The notes: a model not told the origin generated them from the letters alone. A stretch of DNA of 64,000 nt from RGIG4079 sp045637505 (GCA_045637505.1 JAZTZO010000022.1:1-64000); one strand, 5' to 3'; numbered from the stretch's first letter, positions 51,741 through 60,728 are shown. A program made the numbers and translations.

Positions 51741-52757
51741 TTATTCGATATCGTCGTATAGTGTCAATGTGTTTTCGAGATTTTGTTTCATGAGTCGAGC
51801 CATAAACTTGGGAGATATGATTTTTATGCCACCAGTGTAGCTCGAAAATATTGAATAAAGTTCATAATTTACCACCACTTTAATGCTGAAAGTTGTGCCA
51901 TTTTCATCTTCCTTTATTACTTTTTGAGAATGGTGGATAGGTTTAGTCTTAATGTAGTTGCTCTCCTTTTTTGAGGCCCAAAACACGACCTTCATAGGGC
52001 GGTGATTGAGATTTTTGCTCACTCCCACTACATCATCATAGAATGTTTCTTTATCAAATTGAGGGTTTTCTTTATATTCAACATCTATAGCTGGCTCAAT
52101 TGACACAATGCGGTCGAGAGCAAAATTAAATAATGTGAGATCTTCGTCGGCGCATCCTATCATGAACCATCGGTTGCGAAACTCTTTGAGTAGATAGGGG
52201 TGGAACACCATCGTCATTTCGTTGGTGTTATAAGGTTTATATCTCACCACGATGGGTTGTCGTTTGAGTATATAGTTATAGATGGGGTTGAGGAGTTTTA
52301 GCCCTTTGAGATTGGGGACACTATCGAAATGAATAATAGGTGCGCGGTTTTCTTTACTTATTAATAGTTTCTCTTGCAAACGGCCTATGACATCGCTCAT
52401 CTCGGCAAATTGGTCAAAGTCTTCAAGTTGTCGTAGCATATCAACGGCCTCGTTTAGTACTTCGTAGTCGTTTTGCGATAGTGGCATGTTAGAGATTGAA
52501 AAATCGGGGTCGGAATAACGATAATATTTGTGATTATAAACCTCGATAGGTGCGTTATACCCCAATTTGTCGGAGCGCATCATCTGTATGTCGCTCTGTA
52601 CAGTGCGCACCGATACGCCTCGAGTAATCCCCTCGGCATCGTAGATAGCATCGCTACATGCTTCCACAAGGTCATTAAGGGTCCATTGACGGTGACGACG
52701 ACGCAAGCAATTGTCGATTGTTTTGTAACGAATTAATGCGTTTTTATTGGCTGGCAT
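51741..52757 (-). CDS. WYL-domain transcriptional regulator
   Basis: A 338-residue regulator. N-terminal winged helix (ALIRYKTIDNCLRRRHRQWTLNDLVEACSDAI, GVSVRTVQSDIQMMR; about residues 6-60), a linker helix, then the WYL domain with PIVVRYKPYN and FHPYLLKEFRNRWFMIGCADED, which binds nucleic acid ends or nucleotides in studied cases. I chose the ATG at 52757: a longer TTG-started frame (52796) would lie within the -7 box (52794-52801). Divergent from rtcB over 140 bp with a shared palindrome, so it probably controls both genes. Confidence 0.88.
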   Translation of the reverse strand: MPANKNALIRYKTIDNCLRRRHRQWTLNDLVEACSDAIYDAEGITRGVSVRTVQSDIQMMRSDKLGYNAPIEVYNHKYYRYSDPDFSISNMPLSQNDYEVLNEAVDMLRQLEDFDQFAEMSDVIGRLQEKLLISKENRAPIIHFDSVPNLKGLKLLNPIYNYILKRQPIVVRYKPYNTNEMTMVFHPYLLKEFRNRWFMIGCADEDLTLFNFALDRIVSIEPAIDVEYKENPQFDKETFYDDVVGVSKNLNHRPMKVVFWASKKESNYIKTKPIHHSQKVIKEDENGTTFSIKVVVNYELYSIFSSYTGGIKIISPKFMARLMKQNLENTLTLYDDIE

Positions 52758-52793
52758 AGGTTGTTTATTATGTGTTTTAGTAATTATTTCGCT

Positions 52794-52828
52794 CAAAAGT
52801 AGTGATTTTTTTATTACTGCGCAAATAG
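52794..52828 (-). promoter_or_regulatory. Promoter of the WYL regulator gene
   Basis: Minus strand TTTG (within 52822-52826), 20-bp spacer and TACTTTTG (52794-52801). The -33 box lies inside the shared palindrome, so a bound regulator would block it. Confidence 0.65.
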
Positions 52829-52838
52829 ATTGCGCAGT
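52816..52838. promoter_or_regulatory. Shared operator palindrome between WYL gene and rtcB
   Basis: Perfect inverted repeat ACTGCGCAA - ATAGA - TTGCGCAGT. It overlaps the -33 box of the WYL gene and lies 7 bp before the rtcB -7 box (TAATTTTG, 52846-52853), in position to act on both. Confidence 0.75.
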
Positions 52839-52897
52839 GGGCGTATAATTTTGTGCCGTTAAACCTTATCTACGATATATAACTAACATTTATTTTA

Positions 52898-54070
52898 ATG
52901 ATTGTAAAACTTATTAATGACCGTCCAGTAAAAATTTGGACCGATTATGTGGAAGCTTCGGCAATGGTGCAGATTGAAAATCTCGCCCGACTTCCATTTA
53001 TGTATCATCATTTGGCAGTGATGCCCGATGTGCATACCGGTATGGGCATGCCTATAGGTGGCGTTTTGGCATGCGTGGATACCGTGATACCCAACGCGGT
53101 GGGTGTGGATATTGGCTGTGGAATGTGTGCCGTGAAAACATCGATAAAAACTGCCGATATTGATTACCTTGAGTTCCGTAAACGAGTGTTGTCAAAGGTG
53201 CGTGAGATTATTCCGTTAGGAATGTCTCACCACAAGCAACCACAAGATGAATCGGTGATGCCTACTGGATATGATGTTGACTTGATGTGGGTGGTGAAAG
53301 AGCAATATCAATCGGCATTGCGACAGGTGGGTACGCTTGGTGGTGGAAATCACTTTATTGAGTTTCAGCGCGATGAGGAAGATAATCTTTGGATTATGAT
53401 TCACTCGGGTAGCCGCAATCTGGGTAAAATGGTGGGCGACTATTACAACAAAAAGGCGGTGGCGCTAAATAAAAAATGGCATTCGGAGGTTGATCCATCT
53501 ATGCGACTTGCTTTTTTACCATTTCATTCTCCCGAATTTGGCGAATACTGGCGTGAGATGCAATATTGCATTGACTTTGCGTTGTGTAATCGCAAGTTGA
53601 TGATGAGTCGCATACAAGATGTGTTGGAATCGGTGTTTCCCGAAATTGAATTTGAGCCTATGATTAACATCGCACACAATTATGCAGCATGGGAAACTCA
53701 CTTTGGAAAGAATGTGGTAGTACATCGCAAAGGCGCAACATTTGCCGGAAAGGGTACTATCGGTATCATTCCTGGGTCGCAAGGCACTGCATCTTATATT
53801 GTTGAAGGGTTGGGAAATCCCGAGTCATTTAATAGCTGTTCGCATGGCGCCGGGCGAGTGTTGAGTCGCACTGCTGCGATAAACCAACTTGATATGGAAG
53901 TCGAGGTGCAACGCCTCAATGAACGAGGCATAATTCATGCTATTCGCAATAAGAGCGACTTGCAAGAAGCCCCCAGCGCATATAAAGATATTGATGAAGT
54001 GATTAATAATCAGCTCGATTTGATTGCAGTTAAAACACGCCTATTGCCTATCGCAGTGATAAAAGGGTAG
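52898..54070 (+). CDS. rtcB: RNA-splicing ligase RtcB
   Basis: Joins RNA 2',3'-cyclic phosphate or 3'-phosphate ends to 5'-hydroxyl ends with GTP and Mn2+. The 390-residue protein has MPDVHTGMGMPIGGV (about residues 42-56), the metal Cys in VDIGCGMCAVK (about 70-80), GTLGGGNHFIEF (about 147-158), HNYAAWE, and the His nucleophile in NSCSHGAGRVLSR (about 309-321). No rtcA or archease gene is nearby. The divergent WYL gene and common palindrome suggest induction by damaged RNA ends (inference). Confidence 0.96.
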   Translation: MIVKLINDRPVKIWTDYVEASAMVQIENLARLPFMYHHLAVMPDVHTGMGMPIGGVLACVDTVIPNAVGVDIGCGMCAVKTSIKTADIDYLEFRKRVLSKVREIIPLGMSHHKQPQDESVMPTGYDVDLMWVVKEQYQSALRQVGTLGGGNHFIEFQRDEEDNLWIMIHSGSRNLGKMVGDYYNKKAVALNKKWHSEVDPSMRLAFLPFHSPEFGEYWREMQYCIDFALCNRKLMMSRIQDVLESVFPEIEFEPMINIAHNYAAWETHFGKNVVVHRKGATFAGKGTIGIIPGSQGTASYIVEGLGNPESFNSCSHGAGRVLSRTAAINQLDMEVEVQRLNERGIIHAIRNKSDLQEAPSAYKDIDEVINNQLDLIAVKTRLLPIAVIKG

Positions 54071-54156
54071 TTAATCCTAAAATCGGTTTGACCTATTGTG
54101 CCCAAAATTTGTTTATACAAAAAAGATGATGTATTTGAATTTAGAATAAAATATAT

Positions 54157-54164
54157 TACCTTTG
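54157..54164 (+). promoter_or_regulatory. -7 box of the cytidylate-kinase-like gene
   Basis: TACCTTTG, 22 bp before the ATG at 54187, matches the consensus. Confidence 0.6.
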
Positions 54165-54186
54165 AGCAACCTTAAATTTTGTGATT

Positions 54187-54828
54187 ATGAACGAGGATAA
54201 AAATTTTGTGATTACCATAGGTCGCCAATTTGGTAGTGGTGGACGCGAATTGGGAAAAATGCTTGCATCAACTTTTGGAATAGAATACTACGATAAAGAA
54301 CTATTGCAAGAGGCAGCCAAGCAAGCAGGAATGTGTCCCGAAATTTTTGCGCAAAGCGATGAGCGCGCTCCATCTTTTTTGAGTGGAATTTTTGCAGTAG
54401 GAGCAGGCTATAATCCGGCATCATGCTATACATGTTCATCAACTTTGACAAGTGATGGTGTGTATAATGCACAAAGCGAGTTTATTCGTAAAATTGCCAA
54501 TGAAAAGTCGTGTGTCATCGTGGGCCGTAGTGCCGACTATGTGTTGCGTGAGCACCCTCGCTGTCTTAATATTTTTGTTCATTCATCTGAAGAGGATTGC
54601 ATCGCTCGCATAATGCGTCGCGGCGATAAACCCACCCCCGAGCAAGCTCGCTCTATTGCACATAAAACAAATAAATTGCGTGCCAACTACTACAATTTCT
54701 ACACCGATAAGCGGTGGGGCGATGCTGCAAGTTATGACCTCACAATCAATACATCGTTGCTCAAGATGGAAGATTCTGTGGCTATTGTTGCCGAGTATAT
54801 CCGCCGCCGATTTGGAATAAAACTATAA
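54187..54828 (+). CDS. Cytidylate-kinase-like protein
   Basis: A 213-residue P-loop kinase of the AAA_33/cytidylate-kinase-like group. ITIGRQFGSGGRELGKMLA is a variant P-loop (about residues 9-27); YYDKELLQEAAKQAG, VIVGRSADYVL and IARIMRRGDKPTPEQARSIAHKTNKLRANYYNFYTDKRWG follow as in the family. A separate canonical Cmk is usual in Bacteroidales, so the substrate here is uncertain. ATG at 54187 is preferred over an in-frame GTG two codons earlier. Ends at a strong terminator shared with the convergent gene. Confidence 0.85.
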   Translation: MNEDKNFVITIGRQFGSGGRELGKMLASTFGIEYYDKELLQEAAKQAGMCPEIFAQSDERAPSFLSGIFAVGAGYNPASCYTCSSTLTSDGVYNAQSEFIRKIANEKSCVIVGRSADYVLREHPRCLNIFVHSSEEDCIARIMRRGDKPTPEQARSIAHKTNKLRANYYNFYTDKRWGDAASYDLTINTSLLKMEDSVAIVAEYIRRRFGIKL

Positions 54829-54851
54829 TACCCACTATTGTAACAAAAATA

Positions 54852-54883
54852 AACGAGGAGAATTTAACCAAATTCTCCTCGTT
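54852..54883. terminator. Bidirectional terminator
   Basis: Perfect 14-bp stem AACGAGGAGAATTT with a 4-nt loop between two convergent genes; T-rich on the plus side. Confidence 0.85.
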
Positions 54884-54904
54884 GTTATTTATAAGGGGGG
54901 TGGA

Positions 54905-55516
54905 TTATTTCACTTCTTCTACATCAATCACCTCGGCTTCAACCGTCTTCTTTGTGGGCGACTTTACTTTGCGAGTGAGCCACATTTCGATAAATGCATT
55001 AATCGCAAAAATAATAAAACCTATGCCAGTCATCAACACGATGTGATGGGGTAGAAGAGTGGCTTTGTCAATAAATATAATTGAAGCACCTAAAGCAATC
55101 AATATCATCGGGAAGATGTAGAGCCACAACGGAAGGCGAATAGGACGGAATGCCATGCCCATAGCACATGCATGGAAGCATCCACCAAAGATGAGAATCG
55201 ATCCAAAAATCAATGGAAGGAATTTGATGAAAAGTTCGGTCCAACCAATCATTGAGATTCCCATAATTACACTCCCCACGGCCGAAATCAATCCACACAC
55301 CACATGAAAGCGCGAGGGTTGATTACTTTTTTTATTGTCGAGTGCCTCTTGTTTGATGCTCGAAAGTGTAGCGATATTGATTATGCCAGGGATGATGAAA
55401 ATAATGCCCAACGCAATAATTAACCCAGTAAACACATCGAGTGTGTGGATTATAGTTAACACAATGCCTGCTATAAATATTAGCAACGACATTAGTAATG
55501 CTGTTTTTGTTTTCAT
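54905..55516 (-). CDS. DUF308-like membrane protein
   Basis: A 203-residue protein with six hydrophobic helices in three pairs (about residues 7-25, 29-47, 72-92, 96-118, 130-148, 158-176), the short-helix pattern of DUF308/HdeD proteins, some of which are linked to acid stress. The C-terminal tail is charged and cytoplasmic. No motif ties it to a substrate. It runs toward the terminator at 54852 and is separated by 56 bp from the next gene upstream. Confidence 0.75.
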   Translation of the reverse strand: MKTKTALLMSLLIFIAGIVLTIIHTLDVFTGLIIALGIIFIIPGIINIATLSSIKQEALDNKKSNQPSRFHVVCGLISAVGSVIMGISMIGWTELFIKFLPLIFGSILIFGGCFHACAMGMAFRPIRLPLWLYIFPMILIALGASIIFIDKATLLPHHIVLMTGIGFIIFAINAFIEMWLTRKVKSPTKKTVEAEVIDVEEVK

Positions 55517-55572
55517 AATTATGCGATATTTTATTTGTTGGTTAAGGGAGTTTATAAATTCTACAAATCATT

Positions 55573-55968
55573 TTAAAGCCCTTTTAATATATTATAAAAC
55601 GAACGAGGGAGTATAATGTTTTCCACATCAAGAGCATTTATAAATAGAGGGGCAATCTCTTCGTCGCGAAAGCCGGCAATACCACACCCTATGCGAGTAA
55701 CAAAAAATTTCAGTTCTTCGTGGTTGCGCGCAAATTTGATAAAATCATCTACATAGGGAGCTATCGTTTCCACACCACCTTGCATAGTGGGGATAGCATA
55801 TGTCTGTCCGGTGAGACCTACACCCACGCCCCATTCGGCTCCAAAAAAGTTGTGAGCCACTCGAGCAGCACCACCCATGTGTGCACCTTGTAGATTGCTG
55901 CCAAAAACAAAAATCTCATTTTCGTTGAGACTCTTAATTAAGTCGGGAGTGAATTCAATCGATTTCAT
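55573..55968 (-). CDS. A1S_2505-like (macro-domain-like) protein
   Basis: A 131-residue single-domain protein. The phrase NEIFVFGSNLQGAHMGGAARVAHNFFGAEWGVGVGLTGQTYAIPT (shown here in parts as NEIFVFGSNL, GGAARVA and GLTGQTYAIPT) is typical of a family found in phages and bacteria and compared with ADP-ribose-binding macrodomains. Catalytic role not established. No signal peptide, so cytoplasmic. It may be co-transcribed with the DUF308-like gene. Confidence 0.75.
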   Translation of the reverse strand: MKSIEFTPDLIKSLNENEIFVFGSNLQGAHMGGAARVAHNFFGAEWGVGVGLTGQTYAIPTMQGGVETIAPYVDDFIKFARNHEELKFFVTRIGCGIAGFRDEEIAPLFINALDVENIILPRSFYNILKGL

Positions 55969-56105
55969 ATTGTTACGACTATTATAATTTATTTTTCAAT
56001 CACAAATTTAATTAAATATTGCGATTAAAGAAATAATTAAGATGTGATTAGTTGATTTTGCAACAAATTCAATCGTTTCAATATGGCATTTTCCACAATA
56101 TCTTG

Positions 56106-56113
56106 TAAATTTG
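56106..56113 (+). promoter_or_regulatory. -7 box of the SGNH hydrolase gene
   Basis: TAAATTTG, 64 bp before the start, matches the consensus. Confidence 0.5.
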
Positions 56114-56177
56114 CATTGAGATAAGGTGTATTTATACCTATGGTGATAGATTATAAACATAAAAACCTGATAAACCA

Positions 56178-57293
56178 ATGAAAACAATCAATCGACTTAT
56201 TTTATTGCTCGTAGTGGCAATGATGTGTGGCTCGGTGGCAAAGGCTGCCGATGAAAAGCCTGTGAAGTATATAAATGCTAAAGACCTTCGCATCATCAAT
56301 CGTGGGTGGACCAATACTATTCGCGATTATGACCGATTGCCAGCATTTCTCAAAGACAGCGTGCGCGATGTGTTGTGGGAACGCAGTCAATGCAGTTCGG
56401 GCATAGCAGTGCGTTTTGCAACCAACTCTACATCGGTAGGCGTGAAATATCGCCTTTTGTGGGATACACACATGAAACATATGGCCGACACAGGGTTGAA
56501 AGGTACCGACCTTTATATCCATGAAGGTGACTCGGTGTGGCGCCATGTTAATACCAATCGTCCTTATACCGACTCGCTCAAATGGTGTAAAAGCACTTAT
56601 GTGTCAAATGTAGAACCTCGCATGCAAGAATATATGGTGTATCTACCTCTTTATGATGGCATCGAAGAACTTTATATCGCTGTAGATAGCACAGCGACAA
56701 TCACTTGTGGTAACCCCGATTTGATTAGCGATAAAAAGAAAATCATCGCCTATGGCACAAGTATTCTTCAAGGTGGCTGTGCCTCTCGCACAGGCATGGC
56801 TGCAACAAACATTTTGAGCCGTGAACTCAACTGCGAAATAGTAAATATAGGTATAAGTGGCGAGGGAAAGATGGACTATTGTATGGCACGCGCTATGGCC
56901 GACATTGCCGATGCCGACCTTTTCCTTATCGACCCAATACCCAACTGCACAGAGATGATGTGCGACACTCTCACATACGACTTCGTGAATATCATTCGCA
57001 AGGCACGCCCCGATATCCCCATCGTGATGGTCGAAGGTCCTATTTATCCCTATGCGCGCTACGACAAGTCAATGGGAGCATATCTACCTCGCAAAAATGC
57101 AGCATTCCGTCGCAATTATGAAAAGTTGATGGCCGAAAACCCCAATAATCTCTATTATGTTGATTGCCTAAACCTCGACGGCGTTGAAGATGACGGCACA
57201 GTCGATGGCATTCACCTCACCGACCTCGGCTTTAAATATTACGCTGCAAAACTATTCCCCGTTCTCCTTCCATTGGTAGAGAAAATGAAATAG
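56178..57293 (+). CDS. Secreted SGNH/GDSL hydrolase with N-terminal beta domain
   Basis: A 371-residue exported esterase-like enzyme. Signal peptide residues 1-23 (ending AKA). Residues 30-175 form a beta domain typical of two-domain carbohydrate esterases. The SGNH domain has the Ser block IAYGTSILQGGCAS (about residue 196), the Gly block NIGISGEGKMD, and the catalytic Asp/His in DGIHLTDLG (about 349-357). Deacetylation of a glycan is likely, but the substrate is not visible. Single gene with its own terminator. Confidence 0.88.
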   Translation: MKTINRLILLLVVAMMCGSVAKAADEKPVKYINAKDLRIINRGWTNTIRDYDRLPAFLKDSVRDVLWERSQCSSGIAVRFATNSTSVGVKYRLLWDTHMKHMADTGLKGTDLYIHEGDSVWRHVNTNRPYTDSLKWCKSTYVSNVEPRMQEYMVYLPLYDGIEELYIAVDSTATITCGNPDLISDKKKIIAYGTSILQGGCASRTGMAATNILSRELNCEIVNIGISGEGKMDYCMARAMADIADADLFLIDPIPNCTEMMCDTLTYDFVNIIRKARPDIPIVMVEGPIYPYARYDKSMGAYLPRKNAAFRRNYEKLMAENPNNLYYVDCLNLDGVEDDGTVDGIHLTDLGFKYYAAKLFPVLLPLVEKMK

Positions 57294-57314
57294 AAAAATT
57301 GTTGCAATAAGAAT

Positions 57315-57347
57315 AACATAGGCGAGCCACAATGGCTCGCCTATGTT
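57315..57347. terminator. Terminator after the SGNH hydrolase gene
   Basis: Perfect 15-bp stem AACATAGGCGAGCCA with loop CAA, then TTTGTTTT. It may serve the convergent operon too. A second small hairpin (CCCTAA...TTAGGG, 57364-57380) follows. Confidence 0.88.
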
Positions 57348-57403
57348 ATTTGTTTTATTAGAACCCTAACGACTTTAGGGGTTTTAGAATCTTATACTCC
57401 AGG

Positions 57404-58063
57404 TTATTGTAGAGTGTTTGTGATCTTAAATGTAGTGCCAGTGTAGGTGAAGTCGATGACATCAACGGCATAAAGTTTTATGATAATTTCCTCGGCTGTG
57501 TGGCGCGATATGCGTGCCGTTTTCATAAATTCTTCAATGGTTATCATCTCGTTTTCTTCGAGGTAACCTATAAGCGCGCTCTCGGCTTCGGAAAAGGAGA
57601 GTAATGCCCCTTTTTGCGACTCTTTTTTGCGCCATGCACGCACCATGAGGTCGGGCGCTACGATGTTTTCATCTTTTACGCGATAATATGAGCGCCATGT
57701 GCCATCGGGTTCTTGTGCCTGCACTGGTCGGTGTGTGGCGCGTGCTATATCGGCGCGTATTACGATAGCGCCACCCTCGGTTTTGAATGCAGTAAACTCT
57801 ATCTTTTGCGAGGGGCGACAATACATTTGTGCAGCTTGTTCGATAACATAAATATCTTCTTCGCTGCGCACACCGGCAATATTGCCATTGTCCTTTACCC
57901 CCACCAGAAGACGCCCGCCATCGTTGTTGGCAAATGCCGACACGCTACGGGCTATTTTGCGAGCATCAGAGATGGAGAATTTAAAGTCTTGATGCTCATG
58001 TTCTCCCTCTTCGATGAGTCCTTGGATATAAAATTTCCCTTTTATGGCTTTTATATCTTTCAC
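57404..58063 (-). CDS. AlbA_2 (Schlafen-like) domain protein
   Basis: A 219-residue protein. The AlbA_2 domain spans about residues 10-130: EHEHQDFKFSISDARKIARSVSAFANNDGGRLLVGVKDNG holds the diagnostic E-x-K-like acidic start and the GGxLLVGVxDxG motif. Residues 150-215 look like a winged helix (MITIEEFMKTARISRHTAEEIIIKLYAVD). Such proteins are putative nucleic-acid-binding regulators or RNases. It follows luxS by 12 bp, an uncommon partner for the AI-2 genes. Confidence 0.85.
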   Translation of the reverse strand: MKDIKAIKGKFYIQGLIEEGEHEHQDFKFSISDARKIARSVSAFANNDGGRLLVGVKDNGNIAGVRSEEDIYVIEQAAQMYCRPSQKIEFTAFKTEGGAIVIRADIARATHRPVQAQEPDGTWRSYYRVKDENIVAPDLMVRAWRKKESQKGALLSFSEAESALIGYLEENEMITIEEFMKTARISRHTAEEIIIKLYAVDVIDFTYTGTTFKITNTLQ

Positions 58064-58075
58064 TATTATCGGAGT

Positions 58076-58558
58076 TTATTGAGGATAGTTTAGGTTTTCT
58101 TCTTTGAGATTCATCAACACTTCATCGAGATACCTCTTTGCTTCTTTGCGAGCAAGGTCAAGGTCGTTGTAGGTATAATTGCCGCAATCGCGAGCTGTTG
58201 CTCCTGGAATTTCCCCTTCAAATGATGCGATAAACTCAAAAGTCTCACGAATCAAAGGGACAATGTCGCTCGAAGAGTAGTCGCCATTGATGAGAAGATA
58301 GTTGCCTGTGCGACAACCCATAGGCCCCCAATATATGATGCGATTTTTCCACTCGGCATGGTTGCGAAGATAAGTGGCAGCGAGGTGCTCTATAGTGTGA
58401 AGAGCAGCGCCATCAACGGCTGGTTCACGATTAGGCTCGGTCATGCGAATGTCGAATGTGGTAATAACATCGCCCGATGTTGTAGTGTCTTTGCGCGACA
58501 CAAATATGCCACGCTTCATTATGAGGTGATTAATCGTAAAACTTGCAATTTTTTCCAT
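58076..58558 (-). CDS. luxS: S-ribosylhomocysteine lyase LuxS
   Basis: Cleaves S-ribosylhomocysteine to homocysteine and the AI-2 precursor DPD. The 160-residue protein has metal ligands His54 and His58 in HTIEH, Cys125 in ARDCGNYT, and catalytic Cys82 in GPMGCRTGNYLL. All active-site residues are present. It is 13 bp after mtnN and 12 bp before the AlbA_2 gene, so the activated-methyl-cycle steps are in one operon. Confidence 0.97.
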   Translation of the reverse strand: MEKIASFTINHLIMKRGIFVSRKDTTTSGDVITTFDIRMTEPNREPAVDGAALHTIEHLAATYLRNHAEWKNRIIYWGPMGCRTGNYLLINGDYSSSDIVPLIRETFEFIASFEGEIPGATARDCGNYTYNDLDLARKEAKRYLDEVLMNLKEENLNYPQ

Positions 58559-58571
58559 GAGTTGATATTGA

Positions 58572-59252
58572 TTAGAAACAAGATAATACTTGTGTTAATT
58601 TTTCAAATGTGTGTTGAGGTGCGTCTTCCCAGAAGTTTTCATATTGAGCGATGTTATCCTCTCCTCCAGGAGTGTCGCTTATGACGCGCATGCAGAAGAA
58701 CATCACATTTTTGAGGTGACACACTTGCGCTATCGATGCCGATTCCATATCTACAGCCATCACGTCGGGGTGGATTGATTTGATGCGCTCTACCTCTTCC
58801 ACTTTTGAAACGAAGATGTCGCCCGAGCAGATGAGGCCGCGTTTTACTTTAGGATCTTCGGCAAGGCAGGGGAGTGCTACCAACTCGGGCACGCTCTTGA
58901 AATATCGTGGGCATCCTGCTGCGTCGCCCCATTCGGTGCCGGGACCACACCACACATCGTGGTATGCGATTCTTTCAGCCACTACCACATCAAGGATTCC
59001 TGCACCACCACCTGCACCACCAGCAACGCCTGTGTTGATAATCAAGTCGGGGTGGAAGTTCTCAATCATGGTGAGAGTGCCCACGGCAGCATTCACTTTG
59101 CCAATGCCACATTGCATTGCAGTTATCTCGTGATTGTGAATTTTGCCAGTGTGAAAAGCTATGTCGTTGATGGTTATTATTGAGTGGTTTTCAATCAATG
59201 GTAACAAGAGTTTCAACTCCTTACCCATTGCCACGATAATTCCTATTTTCAT
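58572..59252 (-). CDS. mtnN: 5'-Methylthioadenosine/S-adenosylhomocysteine nucleosidase
   Basis: Removes adenine from SAH and MTA, supplying the LuxS substrate. The 226-residue protein has the family start KIGIIVAMGKELKLLLP, the loop ITAMQCGIGKVNAAVGTL (about residues 43-60), NTGVAGGAGGGAGILDVVVAE and the catalytic region AVDMESASIAQVCHLKNVMFFCMRVISDTPGGE (quoted here as DMESASIAQVC and RVISDTPGG). Asp in ISDTPGG is the acid. It is directly upstream of luxS; the lipoprotein gene before it lies 48 bp upstream. Confidence 0.95.
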   Translation of the reverse strand: MKIGIIVAMGKELKLLLPLIENHSIITINDIAFHTGKIHNHEITAMQCGIGKVNAAVGTLTMIENFHPDLIINTGVAGGAGGGAGILDVVVAERIAYHDVWCGPGTEWGDAAGCPRYFKSVPELVALPCLAEDPKVKRGLICSGDIFVSKVEEVERIKSIHPDVMAVDMESASIAQVCHLKNVMFFCMRVISDTPGGEDNIAQYENFWEDAPQHTFEKLTQVLSCF

Positions 59253-59300
59253 AATCTAAAAAATTAAAAAAATTACAAATTAAATATTATGCATTATAAA

Positions 59301-60728
59301 TTATTTCTCCTCTACCTCCTCGGCTGGGACATAGACAAATGCGCCCATGTCGGGTTGAGAACCACGAGGTAGTCCATATCGGTCATATTGGGCTTCGGGA
59401 AGAGTGTAATCGGGATATGCAGCACCTATGGCTGGCGATTCGTTTTTGAGTCGATAGTCAAAGATGTATTCGTTGCGCACGGTGTAATATAGAGGATCAG
59501 CACCCCATAGACAGCAAATGAAATTGTCATCATCGACACCTTCCGACTTTAATAGACAGTATCGCAAAGTGATAGCCGTGCTGGTGAGGTCGCCGTGCGA
59601 TAATTCGCTGCCATTGCCATAGATTATTGAGTTGGTGAAATCGGCAACCATATATGGAAGTCCCGAAAGGTCATCACACTCGGCACTAATGTGGTCAAAC
59701 TGTATTGCAGCGCCACCAAGAGCCGAGAATAGGTAGTAATTGGCAAATGTACAATGGTTGAAAATGTGATTACCACCACGCAAGAACATCACGCCCGCAG
59801 CCGCGTCGGTTATTTCACACCCCACGGCCTTGATGTCGCTATGAATTGCAGCGAGAGAATACTCTTGCGAGTTGCGCAATTGGCAGTTGATGAGTGTAAG
59901 TGCTGGATTTTCTTGCACACCTATAGAGTCAACAAAAACGCCCCACACAGTGTTGCGAATTGAGGTGTGTGATAGGTGGTTATTGCGACTTGTCGAGGTG
60001 AATTCCAACCCTTGCCATTGACCAGCCATGAGGTCAAACGATAGGTCGTTAACTACATTATCAATGCGGTCGCCTGTCATATTCACAGGTTTCTCGGTAG
60101 TGCCATTGCTCACAAGTGTACCATCTACTCGCATTGTGGCATTGTTGTGGAAATAGAGTGTTACACCAGGGTCGAGAGTGAGAGTAGCCCCCTCTTTCAC
60201 AACGAGTGAGTCAAAAATTTGATAAGGCTTGTTGGCTGTGAATCGAGTGTCGCTATCAATTACAAGTCCTTTGCGACGCTCAACATCTTGCCCTTGTGCG
60301 CTTATCACAACCGTTGAGGTAATCCCTTGCACCACAAAGTCGAGATGACGGTCAATTACCACAGGGGCATCGGTGCCGTTGGCCTTGAGCGTTGCTTCAA
60401 CAAACACATATATTGAGTCATTGGCTCGTATTTCTACATTTTGGAATTCATTCCCAGCAACGCCATCAACATTGAAACGAAACATTCCTTCGGCGTCATC
60501 GCGCATCTTTATGGAACTGATTATTATCCCCTTGTCGTGGCGGTTATATACAGTAAAAGAGTGGGTAGGGGTACCTGCTTCGGTAAAGATTGGTCCCATA
60601 TCGAGGGTGTCGGTCGAGAAGGTCGGTTGGTCGTTTGCATTGGTTGAGAAATCATCCTCGATACACGATGACAATCCCACAATGATGAGCAACCCACATA
60701 TCGCTATAAGAGATTTTATTTTATTCAT
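59301..60728 (-). CDS. Lipoprotein with right-handed beta-helix
   Basis: A 475-residue lipoprotein. Lipobox LIIVGLSSCIED puts the lipidated Cys at about residue 22. Residues 35-150 form a beta-sandwich with phrases like FTVYNRHDKGIIISSIKMRDDAEG; residues 170-450 show parallel beta-helix turns (TLDPGVTLYFHNNATMRVDGTLVSNGTTEKPV, HLSHTSIRNTVWGVFVDS, GNHIFNHCTFANYY). Similar lipoproteins occur widely in Bacteroidetes; some bind or cleave polysaccharide, but no catalytic site is visible. It lies 48 bp before mtnN, so readthrough is possible. Confidence 0.85.
   Translation of the reverse strand: MNKIKSLIAICGLLIIVGLSSCIEDDFSTNANDQPTFSTDTLDMGPIFTEAGTPTHSFTVYNRHDKGIIISSIKMRDDAEGMFRFNVDGVAGNEFQNVEIRANDSIYVFVEATLKANGTDAPVVIDRHLDFVVQGITSTVVISAQGQDVERRKGLVIDSDTRFTANKPYQIFDSLVVKEGATLTLDPGVTLYFHNNATMRVDGTLVSNGTTEKPVNMTGDRIDNVVNDLSFDLMAGQWQGLEFTSTSRNNHLSHTSIRNTVWGVFVDSIGVQENPALTLINCQLRNSQEYSLAAIHSDIKAVGCEITDAAAGVMFLRGGNHIFNHCTFANYYLFSALGGAAIQFDHISAECDDLSGLPYMVADFTNSIIYGNGSELSHGDLTSTAITLRYCLLKSEGVDDDNFICCLWGADPLYYTVRNEYIFDYRLKNESPAIGAAYPDYTLPEAQYDRYGLPRGSQPDMGAFVYVPAEEVEEK

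Noticed and set aside
52758..52796. TTG-started extension of the WYL regulator
   Set aside because: The TTG coincides with the -7 box TACTTTTG, so it would be upstream of the transcript start; ATG 52757 fits.
58076..58558. Quorum-sensing role for LuxS
   Set aside because: The gene is clearly luxS, but no AI-2 receptor is in the window; methyl-cycle detoxification explains the mtnN neighbour.
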